Shown here in pieces: positions 52,814 to 59,685 of a stretch of 64,000 nt of DNA. Origin of the DNA: Microbulbifer sp. SAOS-129_SWC (lineage in GTDB: Bacteria; Pseudomonadota; Gammaproteobacteria; Pseudomonadales; Cellvibrionaceae); assembly GCF_039696035.1 (NCBI RefSeq), contig NZ_CP155567.1, positions 1,439,501 to 1,503,500 on the forward strand. The letters run 5' to 3'. Under the pieces are notes generated by a model. It searched no databases. It worked only from the letters and a program-made list of their open reading frames with translations, and was not told the DNA's origin. Positions within the stretch are counted from its first letter, which is position 1. The number at the start of each line of letters is the position of its first letter. The translations under genes were made by a program, and so were the position numbers.

Positions 52814-52849
52814 GGACAGGAACAGGGGCCTGCCGACCTGTTCCTGTCC
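52814..52849. terminator. Strong hairpin between convergent genes
   Basis: A perfect 13-bp stem (GGACAGGAACAGG at 52814-52826 and its complement at 52837-52849) encloses a ten-base loop. The T-tracts on both sides are weak (TGCTTTAA on plus, GTTTCC on minus). It lies between the stop codons of the convergent SDR and P450 genes, so a bidirectional terminator is the best reading. Confidence 0.7.
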
Positions 52850-52892
52850 TGCTTTAAGTACCACTGGAAACTCTTCCTGTGGCCCGCTCACA

Positions 52893-54149
52893 TTACCTGT
52901 CGATGATCACCGGAATTTCCTTCAGACCGCGCAAGAGCAGGTGCGGCATATACTCAAGTTCTCCGGGTTTGCACGCCAGGCTAAATCGGGAACTGTTGCC
53001 AAGCAGGGTTTCCCAGGCAATGATCATTTCCAGCTTTGAAAGATGCTGGCCGATACAGACGTGCGAGCCAAAGCCGAAGGCGATATGACGGTTCAGATTG
53101 GGCCTGGAAATATCAAACTCAAGTGGCTTCTCGAATTTGCTCTCATCGTGATTGGAAGAGAAATATTTCAGTAGCACCATACTGCCTGCGGGGATAAGGA
53201 CGCCTCCGAGTATGTAGTCTGACTTGACGACACGCCACATATTCGAGGTGGGCGAGGCAAGCCGTAGCGTTTCCTCAACCAGGTTGGGTATCAGCGAGTG
53301 ATCTGCACGTATTCGCTCTTGCTGTTCGGGGTGCAGGCAGAGCTGGCGCATGCCTTCGGCCAGCGTTGCGGTTGTGGTTTCATTGCCTGCCACCAGGAAT
53401 TGCGTGCAATGCGATAGTTGCTCTTCAATGGTAAGCGGCCGGCCTTCATAGCTCGCATGGGCAACGAGGTTCAGCAAGTCCTCCCTGGGGTTCGCCCGTC
53501 GCTCATCCAGGGCTTCGGCAAACCAATCGTATTCGTCTTTGAGTCCGGCGTGCGCCGCGAGAAGTGTTTCCTTATCACCCAGCTGGGAAAATACCGTGAC
53601 ATTGTCGACGGTCCATTTGAAGGCCAGTTCGCGCATTTCTTCTGGCATTCCCAGTACGTGCATGATGACTGACAGTGGAAAAGGGCGGGTGAATTGCTCA
53701 ATGAAATTGAAGGGCGTGCCGATAGGCAGGCTATCGAAAAGGGCTGAGGACCTCTCTTTAATCCATGGACGATATTTGGCCAGTTTTTTTGCCAGGAAAA
53801 AATCCTTGAGTTCATCGCGGTAGATTCGATGTGGCGGATCATCAATCGTCAGCAAGGTACCTTTGCCAAGATCATAAGTGCGCCCCATGGCCTCGGCAAT
53901 ATCCTCATCGATCGAATCATCGGCGCCCTTGGCAAGGGCAAAGTCGTTGGAAAATATCGTGGGGTTCTTATGCGCTTCGCGCACCAGGTCGTAGGTCGAC
54001 ACGATAAACACTCCGGAGGCGGGATCCCGGTGCACCGGCGCCTGCTCTCGCAGTGTCTGGTCAAAGTGATACGGACATTTGAGTATTTTGTCGTCAAACA
54101 GCGCCATACCCGCGAGAGCACTATTTTCATCAATCACTGCGTCTGTCAT
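52893..54149 (-). CDS. Cytochrome P450
   Basis: A 418-residue soluble bacterial P450. The heme-cysteine motif FGFGSHVCIGQHL places C365. The I-helix reads LVAGNETTT with the oxygen-activation ETT, and the K-helix ExxR is in LVEETLR. The N-terminus lacks a membrane anchor, as in class I enzymes. No ferredoxin or ferredoxin reductase gene is adjacent; the 7Fe ferredoxin at 10315 and the rubredoxin fusion at 27972 are the only carriers in the window. An operator of the regulon lies 45 bases upstream of ATG 54149. It probably hydroxylates a hydrophobic substrate of the local pathway. Confidence 0.93.
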   Translation of the reverse strand: MTDAVIDENSALAGMALFDDKILKCPYHFDQTLREQAPVHRDPASGVFIVSTYDLVREAHKNPTIFSNDFALAKGADDSIDEDIAEAMGRTYDLGKGTLLTIDDPPHRIYRDELKDFFLAKKLAKYRPWIKERSSALFDSLPIGTPFNFIEQFTRPFPLSVIMHVLGMPEEMRELAFKWTVDNVTVFSQLGDKETLLAAHAGLKDEYDWFAEALDERRANPREDLLNLVAHASYEGRPLTIEEQLSHCTQFLVAGNETTTATLAEGMRQLCLHPEQQERIRADHSLIPNLVEETLRLASPTSNMWRVVKSDYILGGVLIPAGSMVLLKYFSSNHDESKFEKPLEFDISRPNLNRHIAFGFGSHVCIGQHLSKLEMIIAWETLLGNSSRFSLACKPGELEYMPHLLLRGLKEIPVIIDR

Positions 54150-54193
54150 ACCGCTTCTCCCTTTTTCTTTTGCTAATAGTGGGGCATAACTAC

Positions 54194-54217
54194 AAAACAG
54201 TCAATATTGACTGTTAT
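54194..54217. promoter_or_regulatory. Inverted-repeat operator, AAAACAGT-N8-ACTGTTAT
   Basis: The core is a perfect 20-bp palindrome, AACAGTCAAT/ATTGACTGTT, at 54196-54215. On the minus strand the sequence TTGACT (54204-54199) inside it could be the -35 box of the P450 promoter; the -10 region is weak. It lies 45 bases before the P450 ATG. Confidence 0.8.
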
Positions 54218-54430
54218 TGGGGCTGCCCCCGTGCGGAGCTTTGCCGCAAGTGCGCACTGCTTCCTGTCGTAAAGTATTGCGAGGTGCAAAATATCCTAGG
54301 GTTTTGCCGGCAAAGGGATGTCGGGAATTTTGAGATGAGGAGTTTTTAATCCGGAAAAAAAAGGCGGCGTAGGAAGATGACGGTCTCCGTGCTGTCGGCA
54401 GGTTCGCTCCGGCGCCGGGAACTGCGAATA

Positions 54431-54452
54431 GGAAAAAGCCCTTTGTGGCTTA
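54431..54452 (-). terminator. Weak terminator-like hairpin
   Basis: On the minus strand AAGCC-ACAAAG-GGCTT forms a five-base-pair stem followed by TTTCC. It lies about 65 bases beyond the stop of the pyridoxamine-oxidase-like gene. The short stem makes the call uncertain. Confidence 0.35.
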
Positions 54453-54517
54453 AAACCAATCTCCCGGCCCAAAGCTTCGTTACAGCCAGCCTGTTGGTGG
54501 CTTCACGGTAGAGGTTG

Positions 54518-55027
54518 CTATGCTTCGTTGGCCACGGATTCCTCGGTTTTGTCACGCATCAGGCCGCCATCAAACCTGATGGTCTTCTCCGGAACCACCT
54601 CGATAATAATGCGATCGTCGGTATCCAGAAACTGCACGAACAGCTCCGGCGTAGGCGCCGGGCTTACCGTATTGCTGGCAAAGTCGGGATAAAACCAGTC
54701 TCTGGTTTCCTGGTCGGTATGCAATATCGCATGACCTTTGAAGGTAATTGACTGGCTCACATCAATATCTGTACCGGCGCTGGAGATCACCACGCTGCAG
54801 CGATTGTCCCGTGCCAGAGCTTTCATGCGCGCACGTTGCCGGGTAGCGGTACACCAGATTCGGCCGTGGCGCCAGATATAACTCATTGTTACGCCGAGGC
54901 CGTGCCCCTCTTTATTGGTCCAGATAAAAGTCAGCTCATTTTGCTTGCGCAATAGCGCTTCCTCTCTATCGGAGGTGAGCCCGTACATGGTGACATCATC
55001 GTAGTTCTTTACGTGGTCTTCACTCAT
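54518..55027 (-). CDS. Pyridoxamine 5'-phosphate oxidase-like (split beta-barrel) flavin protein
   Basis: A 169-residue protein of the PPOX/split-barrel fold. The segments NELTFIWTNKEGHGLGVTMSYIWRHGRIWCTATRQRARMKALARDNRCSVVISS and FKGHAILHTDQETRDW match the family. The RxRxK(A)xLxRDxR region resembles F420- or FMN-binding members. The natural substrate is unknown. ATG 55027 is chosen where similarity begins. It is transcribed away from the operator at 55256-55279 and may be controlled by it. It lies upstream of the P450 gene on the same strand but is separated from it by 368 bases. Confidence 0.82.
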   Translation of the reverse strand: MSEDHVKNYDDVTMYGLTSDREEALLRKQNELTFIWTNKEGHGLGVTMSYIWRHGRIWCTATRQRARMKALARDNRCSVVISSAGTDIDVSQSITFKGHAILHTDQETRDWFYPDFASNTVSPAPTPELFVQFLDTDDRIIIEVVPEKTIRFDGGLMRDKTEESVANEA

Positions 55028-55255
55028 TATCGCTTTCCTTATTCTCAGTGTCGCTATTCCACAACCGGGCAATCAGGAACTACTTCGTCAAGTTTCCTCC
55101 CGCCAGTCGAAGGTTGCCACAGCCCGCAAACTCTATCATCTTACCTGCGCAAAGACAGAAAAATTCAGTTGTCGTCAATTGGCAAGGCGCTGCTCCATTC
55201 ATCGTGATTGCCGCACTCTTGGGCAGCTCCAGAGCATGATACAAAATTTTGCTTG

Positions 55256-55279
55256 AAAACAGTATGTATTGACTGTTTT
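55256..55279. promoter_or_regulatory. Inverted-repeat operator, AAAACAGT-N8-ACTGTTTT (perfect)
   Basis: Both half-sites are perfect, with ATGTATTG as spacer. It is the best match to the consensus derived from the seven sites. It overlaps the -35 box of the promoter toward the SDR-NTF2-oxygenase operon, and faces the pyridoxamine-oxidase-like gene on the other side. Confidence 0.8.
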
Positions 55280-55296
55280 ATTTGATAGAGTATTTT
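55269..55296 (+). promoter_or_regulatory. Sigma-70-type promoter toward the SDR/oxygenase operon
   Basis: TTGACT (55269-55274), a 16-base spacer and TATTTT (55291-55296). The -35 box lies within the operator. The start near 55303 leaves a leader of about 410 bases before the first recognised gene. Confidence 0.55.
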
Positions 55297-55712
55297 CAAT
55301 TGGATTGGGGTTTGCAATACCCGATGTGCTACTCAAAGCCTTTGTTGCAGTCTGATGACCTTAGAGAAGCTAAAATAAAAGCAATAAATTCAATTGGTTA
55401 TCGCAGAATCTCATCAGCGTGGGCGAATTTTTCGGCAGCAATACCGGGGCGGGGATCCCGCAATAAGCTGCCGTGCTGGCGCGGATATTTTCGGCACTCA
55501 CTTGCGGCAGGAATGTGAGGTCCAGCATATGGATCTGATGTATTAGCGGCGTTGGCCGGGATCGCCGTAATGGATTGCTGTATCACTCCCGGCAGGGAGT
55601 TTTCCATTTCGTCCGGCATGACCGGCTTCTATGGTAGTCGGCGAAAGACGAGAAGGCTGTTAGGTCAATCAAGACTCTGTTGTCTGGTTTACTCGGAGCG
55701 GGTAATTGTTCT

Positions 55713-56504
55713 ATGGGAAGAGTTGAAAGAAAAGTCGCAATTGTCACTGGTGCTGCGTCAGGTCTTGGACTTGCAACCTCTCGGCGGCTGTCGGAAGAAG
55801 GTGCCACGGTCATCATGACAGATATAAATTGCGCGGCCGGAGAATCGGCGGCAGAAAAAATAAAGGGCGCGACATTTCGAGAGCATGATGTCAGTCGCGA
55901 GCAGTGCTGGGAAAAGCTCGTCAATGATGTTGTTACTGATCACGGTTCTCTCGATATTCTAGTCAATTGCGCCGGGGTGGTTCAGCTGGCCAGTATCGAA
56001 CAGACGACCGAAGACATGTGGCGAAAGATACACTCGGTTGGTACCGACGGCACATTCTTTGGCTGTAAACATGCCCTTAATGTGATGAAGCAGCAGGGGC
56101 AGGGCTCGATCATAAATATTTCTTCGACCGCGAGCATCCAGGGTGGCCCTAATATCTTTGCCTATGCCGCGTCAAAGAGTGCAATCCGCGGTATGACCAA
56201 GTCCGTCGCCTGTCTGAGTACCCAGCAGGGTTACGGCGTTCGCTGTAATTCCATTCATCCTGGCAATATGTCCACGCCAATGTTGCGGGGCGTATACGAC
56301 GTTGTGCGGGGGTTTGACCCTGTCATGGCGGATGAACTGGAAAAAATGTGGGTAGGGGATCCCGAAGATGTGGCAAACATGGTCCTCTTTCTGGCATCCG
56401 ATGAGTCGGTAGCGGTGAATGGTGCCGAGTTGGTGGTCGACAATACATTGACGATTACAGAAGGCGTGGTTCTCAAACGGGAATTGCAGGGCGCCGATGC
56501 TTAG
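55713..56504 (+). CDS. SDR family oxidoreductase
   Basis: A 263-residue classical short-chain dehydrogenase. The cofactor loop VTGAASGLGLATSRRL is at 11-25, with D37 after the second strand (NAD preference). NCAG is at 85-88, and SSTASIQGG with Y151/K155 (YAASK) forms the active site. ATG 55713 is where the family begins; upstream codons are not conserved. It starts the second oxygenase operon (SDR, NTF2-like, carotenoid-type oxygenase, GFA). Oxidation of a secondary alcohol before cleavage is a reasonable guess. Confidence 0.9.
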   Translation: MGRVERKVAIVTGAASGLGLATSRRLSEEGATVIMTDINCAAGESAAEKIKGATFREHDVSREQCWEKLVNDVVTDHGSLDILVNCAGVVQLASIEQTTEDMWRKIHSVGTDGTFFGCKHALNVMKQQGQGSIINISSTASIQGGPNIFAYAASKSAIRGMTKSVACLSTQQGYGVRCNSIHPGNMSTPMLRGVYDVVRGFDPVMADELEKMWVGDPEDVANMVLFLASDESVAVNGAELVVDNTLTITEGVVLKRELQGADA

Positions 56505-56580
56505 TTGAGTCAGACTGGTGGCTCGCGATTCCCAGCCGGGGGCGATGCCGATATACGGAATTTACAGGGAGGAAGGCGCA

Positions 56581-57099
56581 ATGTCGAGTGAGGAACTGCC
56601 GGCGCTGTCACAGGCGTTTATCGCCAACTATAACCGCTATGCGGAAGGTCTCGACTCAAAGAACTGGGGTCAGGTCCGCAGCTGCTTTGCTGACGAGGTC
56701 TATATCGACTACGGAGTGATCGTCGATCCTGATGGTGATCCCGGTATCGCCAAGAAGTCGGATGACTGGGTCCGGCAACTGCAGCACAACATCGGTGGCT
56801 TTGATAAAACACGCCATACCATCAGTAACCACCGTGTGTTGCTTGGTGGGGAATCCCCGAGTTGCAGGGCTTACCTCGTCGCTGATCACGTGATGTTTCC
56901 AGACCCCACATTACCTATTGCCGGGGCGGTAGATATTGCTACCGTAATCGGGGAATACACGAATCACTATAGGCTCATTGGAAAACAGTGGAAAATATAT
57001 AAGTCGAAACTGGATATTCACTGGTCGACCGGCAATATCGAATTATTTGCGAAAGCTGTGGGGAAAGTGCATTCGGATCCAGAGATGACGTTGATTTAG
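56581..57099 (+). CDS. NTF2/SnoaL-like protein (copy 2)
   Basis: A 172-residue protein of the NTF2 fold, family SnoaL-like. The helix-strand opening FIANYNRYAEGLDSKNWGQVRSCFADEVYIDYG, a central HTISNHRVLLGGESPSCRAYLVADHVM and the final RLIGKQWKIYKSKLDIHWSTG match the family. It is shorter of acid/base residues than steroid isomerases, so no reaction is assigned. ATG 56581 follows a strong GGGAGGAAGG. It lies 102 bases before the second carotenoid-type oxygenase, mirroring the pairing at 39293-41345. Confidence 0.85.
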   Translation: MSSEELPALSQAFIANYNRYAEGLDSKNWGQVRSCFADEVYIDYGVIVDPDGDPGIAKKSDDWVRQLQHNIGGFDKTRHTISNHRVLLGGESPSCRAYLVADHVMFPDPTLPIAGAVDIATVIGEYTNHYRLIGKQWKIYKSKLDIHWSTGNIELFAKAVGKVHSDPEMTLI

Positions 57100-57200
57100 G
57101 ACGCGTAATTGTTGCTGGGACTTAGGCCGATGGTTAAATTATTCAATTGGGCATCCCGGTAATAGGCAAAGACGCCAATCGTTTTTGACAGGGTGAAGTG

Positions 57201-58640
57201 ATGATGACAACACGACCTGAAATGGATTTAGAGCGCTTCCCCTACCTGCAGGGTAATTATGCTCCGGTACTGGAAGAATCCACGTTTGATGAAGGGGAGG
57301 GAGGGCTGCACGTCGAGGGGCAGATACCGCAGCAGATTACCGGTGCATTTATGCGCAACGGCCCCAACGTGGCCTGGCAGCCGGACCACTATGTGTACCC
57401 GGTGGATGGCGACGGAATGATCCATGCGGTCTATTTCAAGGACGGCCGCGTTCACTATCGCAATCGCTGGGTCAGATCAAACTGGTTCCGGGTTGAGGAG
57501 ACCCTGCGGCGTGCCTGTTGGGGAAGCCACGGAAAGCCATACCCGGTCGATACCGAAACCCTGGCGGCCGGTGGTTCTGCCCACCCATTCAAGAATCCGG
57601 CAAACACGAGCGTGCTTTACCATGGCGGCAAGCTATTCGCGCTGTTTGAGGCAGGTTTTCCGCATGTCCTGTCCAGCGACCTGGAATCCGCTGAAGAATT
57701 TGACTATCACGGGCTGCTGCAGACCGGTGACGGCCTGACCGCGCACCCGAAGATCTGTGCCAGGAACGGGGATCTGATTTCCAATACCCAGCGGTTCGCC
57801 GAACCCTACCTGACCATTCAGATCTTTGATAGCGCCGGCCGCCACAAGCGTTCGATCCCGATTTATGGGATGCACCGCCGGGCGATGATCCACGATATTC
57901 AGCTTTGCGGGGATTATATCGTCGGTCTGTTTGCTCCTGCATTTCCGGATATCGAAGCGGCTATGCGCGGAGAAAATCCGTTTATCTGGGAGGCAGAGAG
58001 ACCAACCCGGATATTTGCCGTGCACCGCGACGGCGGGGATCCCGTCTGGTTCGAGGCACCGACCTTCTTTAGCTGGCACTTCTGCAATGGGTTTCATAGC
58101 GGCAACAAGCTTTATGTAGATTATATCTGGATGGACAGTATGCCGGTATCCAACGATCTGGGCACCGGTGTTGAATCCCAGATGCGGAATTTGCATCGGT
58201 TGACGCTGGATCTGCTAACTGGATCTGTAACCAATGAAAAGGTTGGGCCCACATACTGTGAGTTTTCCCGGGCGGATGAGCGGCGCTGTGGCCTTCAATA
58301 CCGCTATGGTTTCGCGGCTGCCGCAACGCATAGCCGGAGCGAAAGCCCGAATCACGCCTATAACGCGACAATTCGCTATGACATGGAAAGCGGTACCAGC
58401 CAGCTTTGGGACTTCGGTGAAGGGGCAAATGCCGGCGAGCCGGTGCATATCCCCAACCCCGATAGCGACAAGGAAGAGGATGGCTACCTGATGTCATACG
58501 TTACCTGCCCGGGTGAGGGGGCCTTCCTGTCCATCTTGAGCGCAGGTGACCTGACACGCGGGCCATTGGCCAAAATTCATATTCCGGCGCGGGTGCCCAA
58601 CGGATTTCACGCAAACTGGATGAGCGGTATTACCCTCTGA
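57201..58640 (+). CDS. Carotenoid oxygenase/lignostilbene dioxygenase family protein (copy 2)
   Basis: A 479-residue paralogue of the oxygenase at 39939-41345. The four iron-ligand histidines are H182 (TAHPKIC), H231 (MIHDIQ), H293 (FSWHFCNGFH) and H470 (GFHANWM). The N-terminal FPYLQGNYAPVLEES block is almost identical to copy 1, but the segment around 95-130 (FRVEETLRRACWGSHGKPYPVDTETLAAGG) differs and may shape substrate choice. I chose ATG 57201, since AGGGTGA precedes it; a GTG at 57198 is possible. It is likely to cleave a related but distinct double bond. Confidence 0.92.
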   Translation: MMTTRPEMDLERFPYLQGNYAPVLEESTFDEGEGGLHVEGQIPQQITGAFMRNGPNVAWQPDHYVYPVDGDGMIHAVYFKDGRVHYRNRWVRSNWFRVEETLRRACWGSHGKPYPVDTETLAAGGSAHPFKNPANTSVLYHGGKLFALFEAGFPHVLSSDLESAEEFDYHGLLQTGDGLTAHPKICARNGDLISNTQRFAEPYLTIQIFDSAGRHKRSIPIYGMHRRAMIHDIQLCGDYIVGLFAPAFPDIEAAMRGENPFIWEAERPTRIFAVHRDGGDPVWFEAPTFFSWHFCNGFHSGNKLYVDYIWMDSMPVSNDLGTGVESQMRNLHRLTLDLLTGSVTNEKVGPTYCEFSRADERRCGLQYRYGFAAAATHSRSESPNHAYNATIRYDMESGTSQLWDFGEGANAGEPVHIPNPDSDKEEDGYLMSYVTCPGEGAFLSILSAGDLTRGPLAKIHIPARVPNGFHANWMSGITL

Positions 58641-58690
58641 GTCGCTGATTGCGGGCATGCGTCAATCAAGGCGAGCCTGTCCCGGTTTCT

Positions 58691-58699
58691 GGGGGGGGG
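58691..58699. repeat. Nine-G homopolymer tract
   Basis: A run of nine G residues lies in the intergenic space between the second oxygenase and the GFA-family gene. Such tracts are prone to slippage. It is outside coding sequence, so any effect would be on transcription spacing; a sequencing artefact is also possible. Confidence 0.6.
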
Positions 58700-58802
58700 C
58701 GTTAGCGGTGATGGATTATAGAGAAGACTGTGCTGAGGGGATGAATCAAAGTGGCCCCGGAGTGTTTACCGTGTGCATGGTTATACCAAGGAGGAGCGTT
58801 CT

Positions 58803-59228
58803 ATGTCGGAAGTCGCAAAAGGCGGTTGCCTGTGTGGGGCTTGTCGTTATGAGTTTGCACGGGACACCGTGATCTCATCTTTCCATTGTCACTGCAGTGA
58901 TTGTCGCCGGACGACCGGGAGTGGCAAGTCGACCATCGTCCTGGTGCCGGCGGCGGCAGTGCTGACACACGGGGAGCTGAAAACCTTCACTGTCACCGGC
59001 TCGGAGGGGGCACACGTGACCCGGGGCTTCTGTGGCTCCTGTGGTTCCCAGGTGAGTAGCCATGTAGAGGAGATGCCGGAGCTGCGAATGATCAAGGCGG
59101 GAACACTGGACGATAGCGGCTGGCTGACGGTCGATTCAAGTTGCTGGGGCAGCTCGGCACAGCCGTGGTCACCGGTGGATAAGGATAGTCCGGCGTTTGA
59201 ACGCAATCCGGAGCTGGCACCTGCGTGA
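58803..59228 (+). CDS. GFA family protein (glutathione-dependent formaldehyde-activating enzyme-like)
   Basis: A 141-residue zinc protein of the CENP-V/GFA fold. The cysteine motifs are CLCGACRYE near residue 9, HCHCSDCRRTTG near 29 and GFCGSCGSQ near 77, forming the two expected zinc sites. The family name refers to an activity that has been questioned; the actual substrate is unknown, though aldehyde or glutathione-adduct handling fits an operon with aldehyde-forming oxygenases. ATG 58803 follows AAGGAGGAGCG. Confidence 0.88.
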   Translation: MSEVAKGGCLCGACRYEFARDTVISSFHCHCSDCRRTTGSGKSTIVLVPAAAVLTHGELKTFTVTGSEGAHVTRGFCGSCGSQVSSHVEEMPELRMIKAGTLDDSGWLTVDSSCWGSSAQPWSPVDKDSPAFERNPELAPA

Positions 59229-59685
59229 ATATGGCTGCGCAGCGGTAAACATTCGTGGGGGCGTAATCCGCCGTTTCGCGGGTTCGCTCTATCTCCAGTG
59301 ACCTCATTTTCCCCCGTGGAGCCGGGCGCGCTGGATGCGTGCCGATGTGCCATTTCCGCATAAAAAAATCGTTTAAATTCAATTAGATACGCGTATTCTT
59401 GGCGCTTAAATTTGCTTGCCAGATGTGCCTTTTTATGTCATTTTGATATATCAATATAACTTAACGTCGGGGCAAAAACTTGGTTGCAACTTCGTTCGGA
59501 GGGAATGTAGTATAAACAGTATGTCCTGATTGTTTTGTGGTAGGGCTGGGCCGACGTGCTGGGGTAAAAGCAAAATGTCGGCCCGCGATTGCTTTTGAAT
59601 CCGTTACCGGTGGGTCTTGTCACCTCGCTGTAATGACAGGAAGTCAGTAGCCAATCGGTGCTCACAAAATTCGATGGAGAGAGAA
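59229..59685. other. Intergenic region upstream of the TonB-dependent receptors
   Basis: The 457 bases hold an AT-rich stretch with a 12-bp palindrome TTGATATATCAA (59443-59454) and the regulon operator at 59513-59536, 150 bases before the receptor ATG. I see no gene and no clear terminator for the GFA gene. Confidence 0.65.
59513..59536. promoter_or_regulatory. Inverted-repeat operator, TAAACAGT-N8-ATTGTTTT
   Basis: The half-sites each have one mismatch to the consensus; the spacer is ATGTCCTG. It lies upstream of the first TonB-dependent receptor and ties substrate import to the same regulator as the catabolic genes. Confidence 0.7.

Larger units (their letters stand above)
54150..54517. 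other. Region upstream of the P450 gene
   Basis: The 368 bases carry the operator at 54194-54217 and a weak terminator-like hairpin at 54431-54452 for the preceding gene. A run of eight A residues lies near 54354. I see no gene in it. Confidence 0.6.
55028..55712. other. Long intergenic region with operator, promoter and extended leader
   Basis: About 685 bases without a convincing gene. An operator (55256-55279) overlaps a promoter (55269-55296) directed at the SDR at 55713, which implies a leader of about 410 bases. Short frames occur on both strands (for example 55324-55518 plus and 55398-55619 minus) but none shows a recognisable domain. The minus-strand frame ending EKFAHADEILR looks gene-like and could be a remnant. 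Base composition shifts from AT-rich (to about 55400) to GC-rich. Confidence 0.6.
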
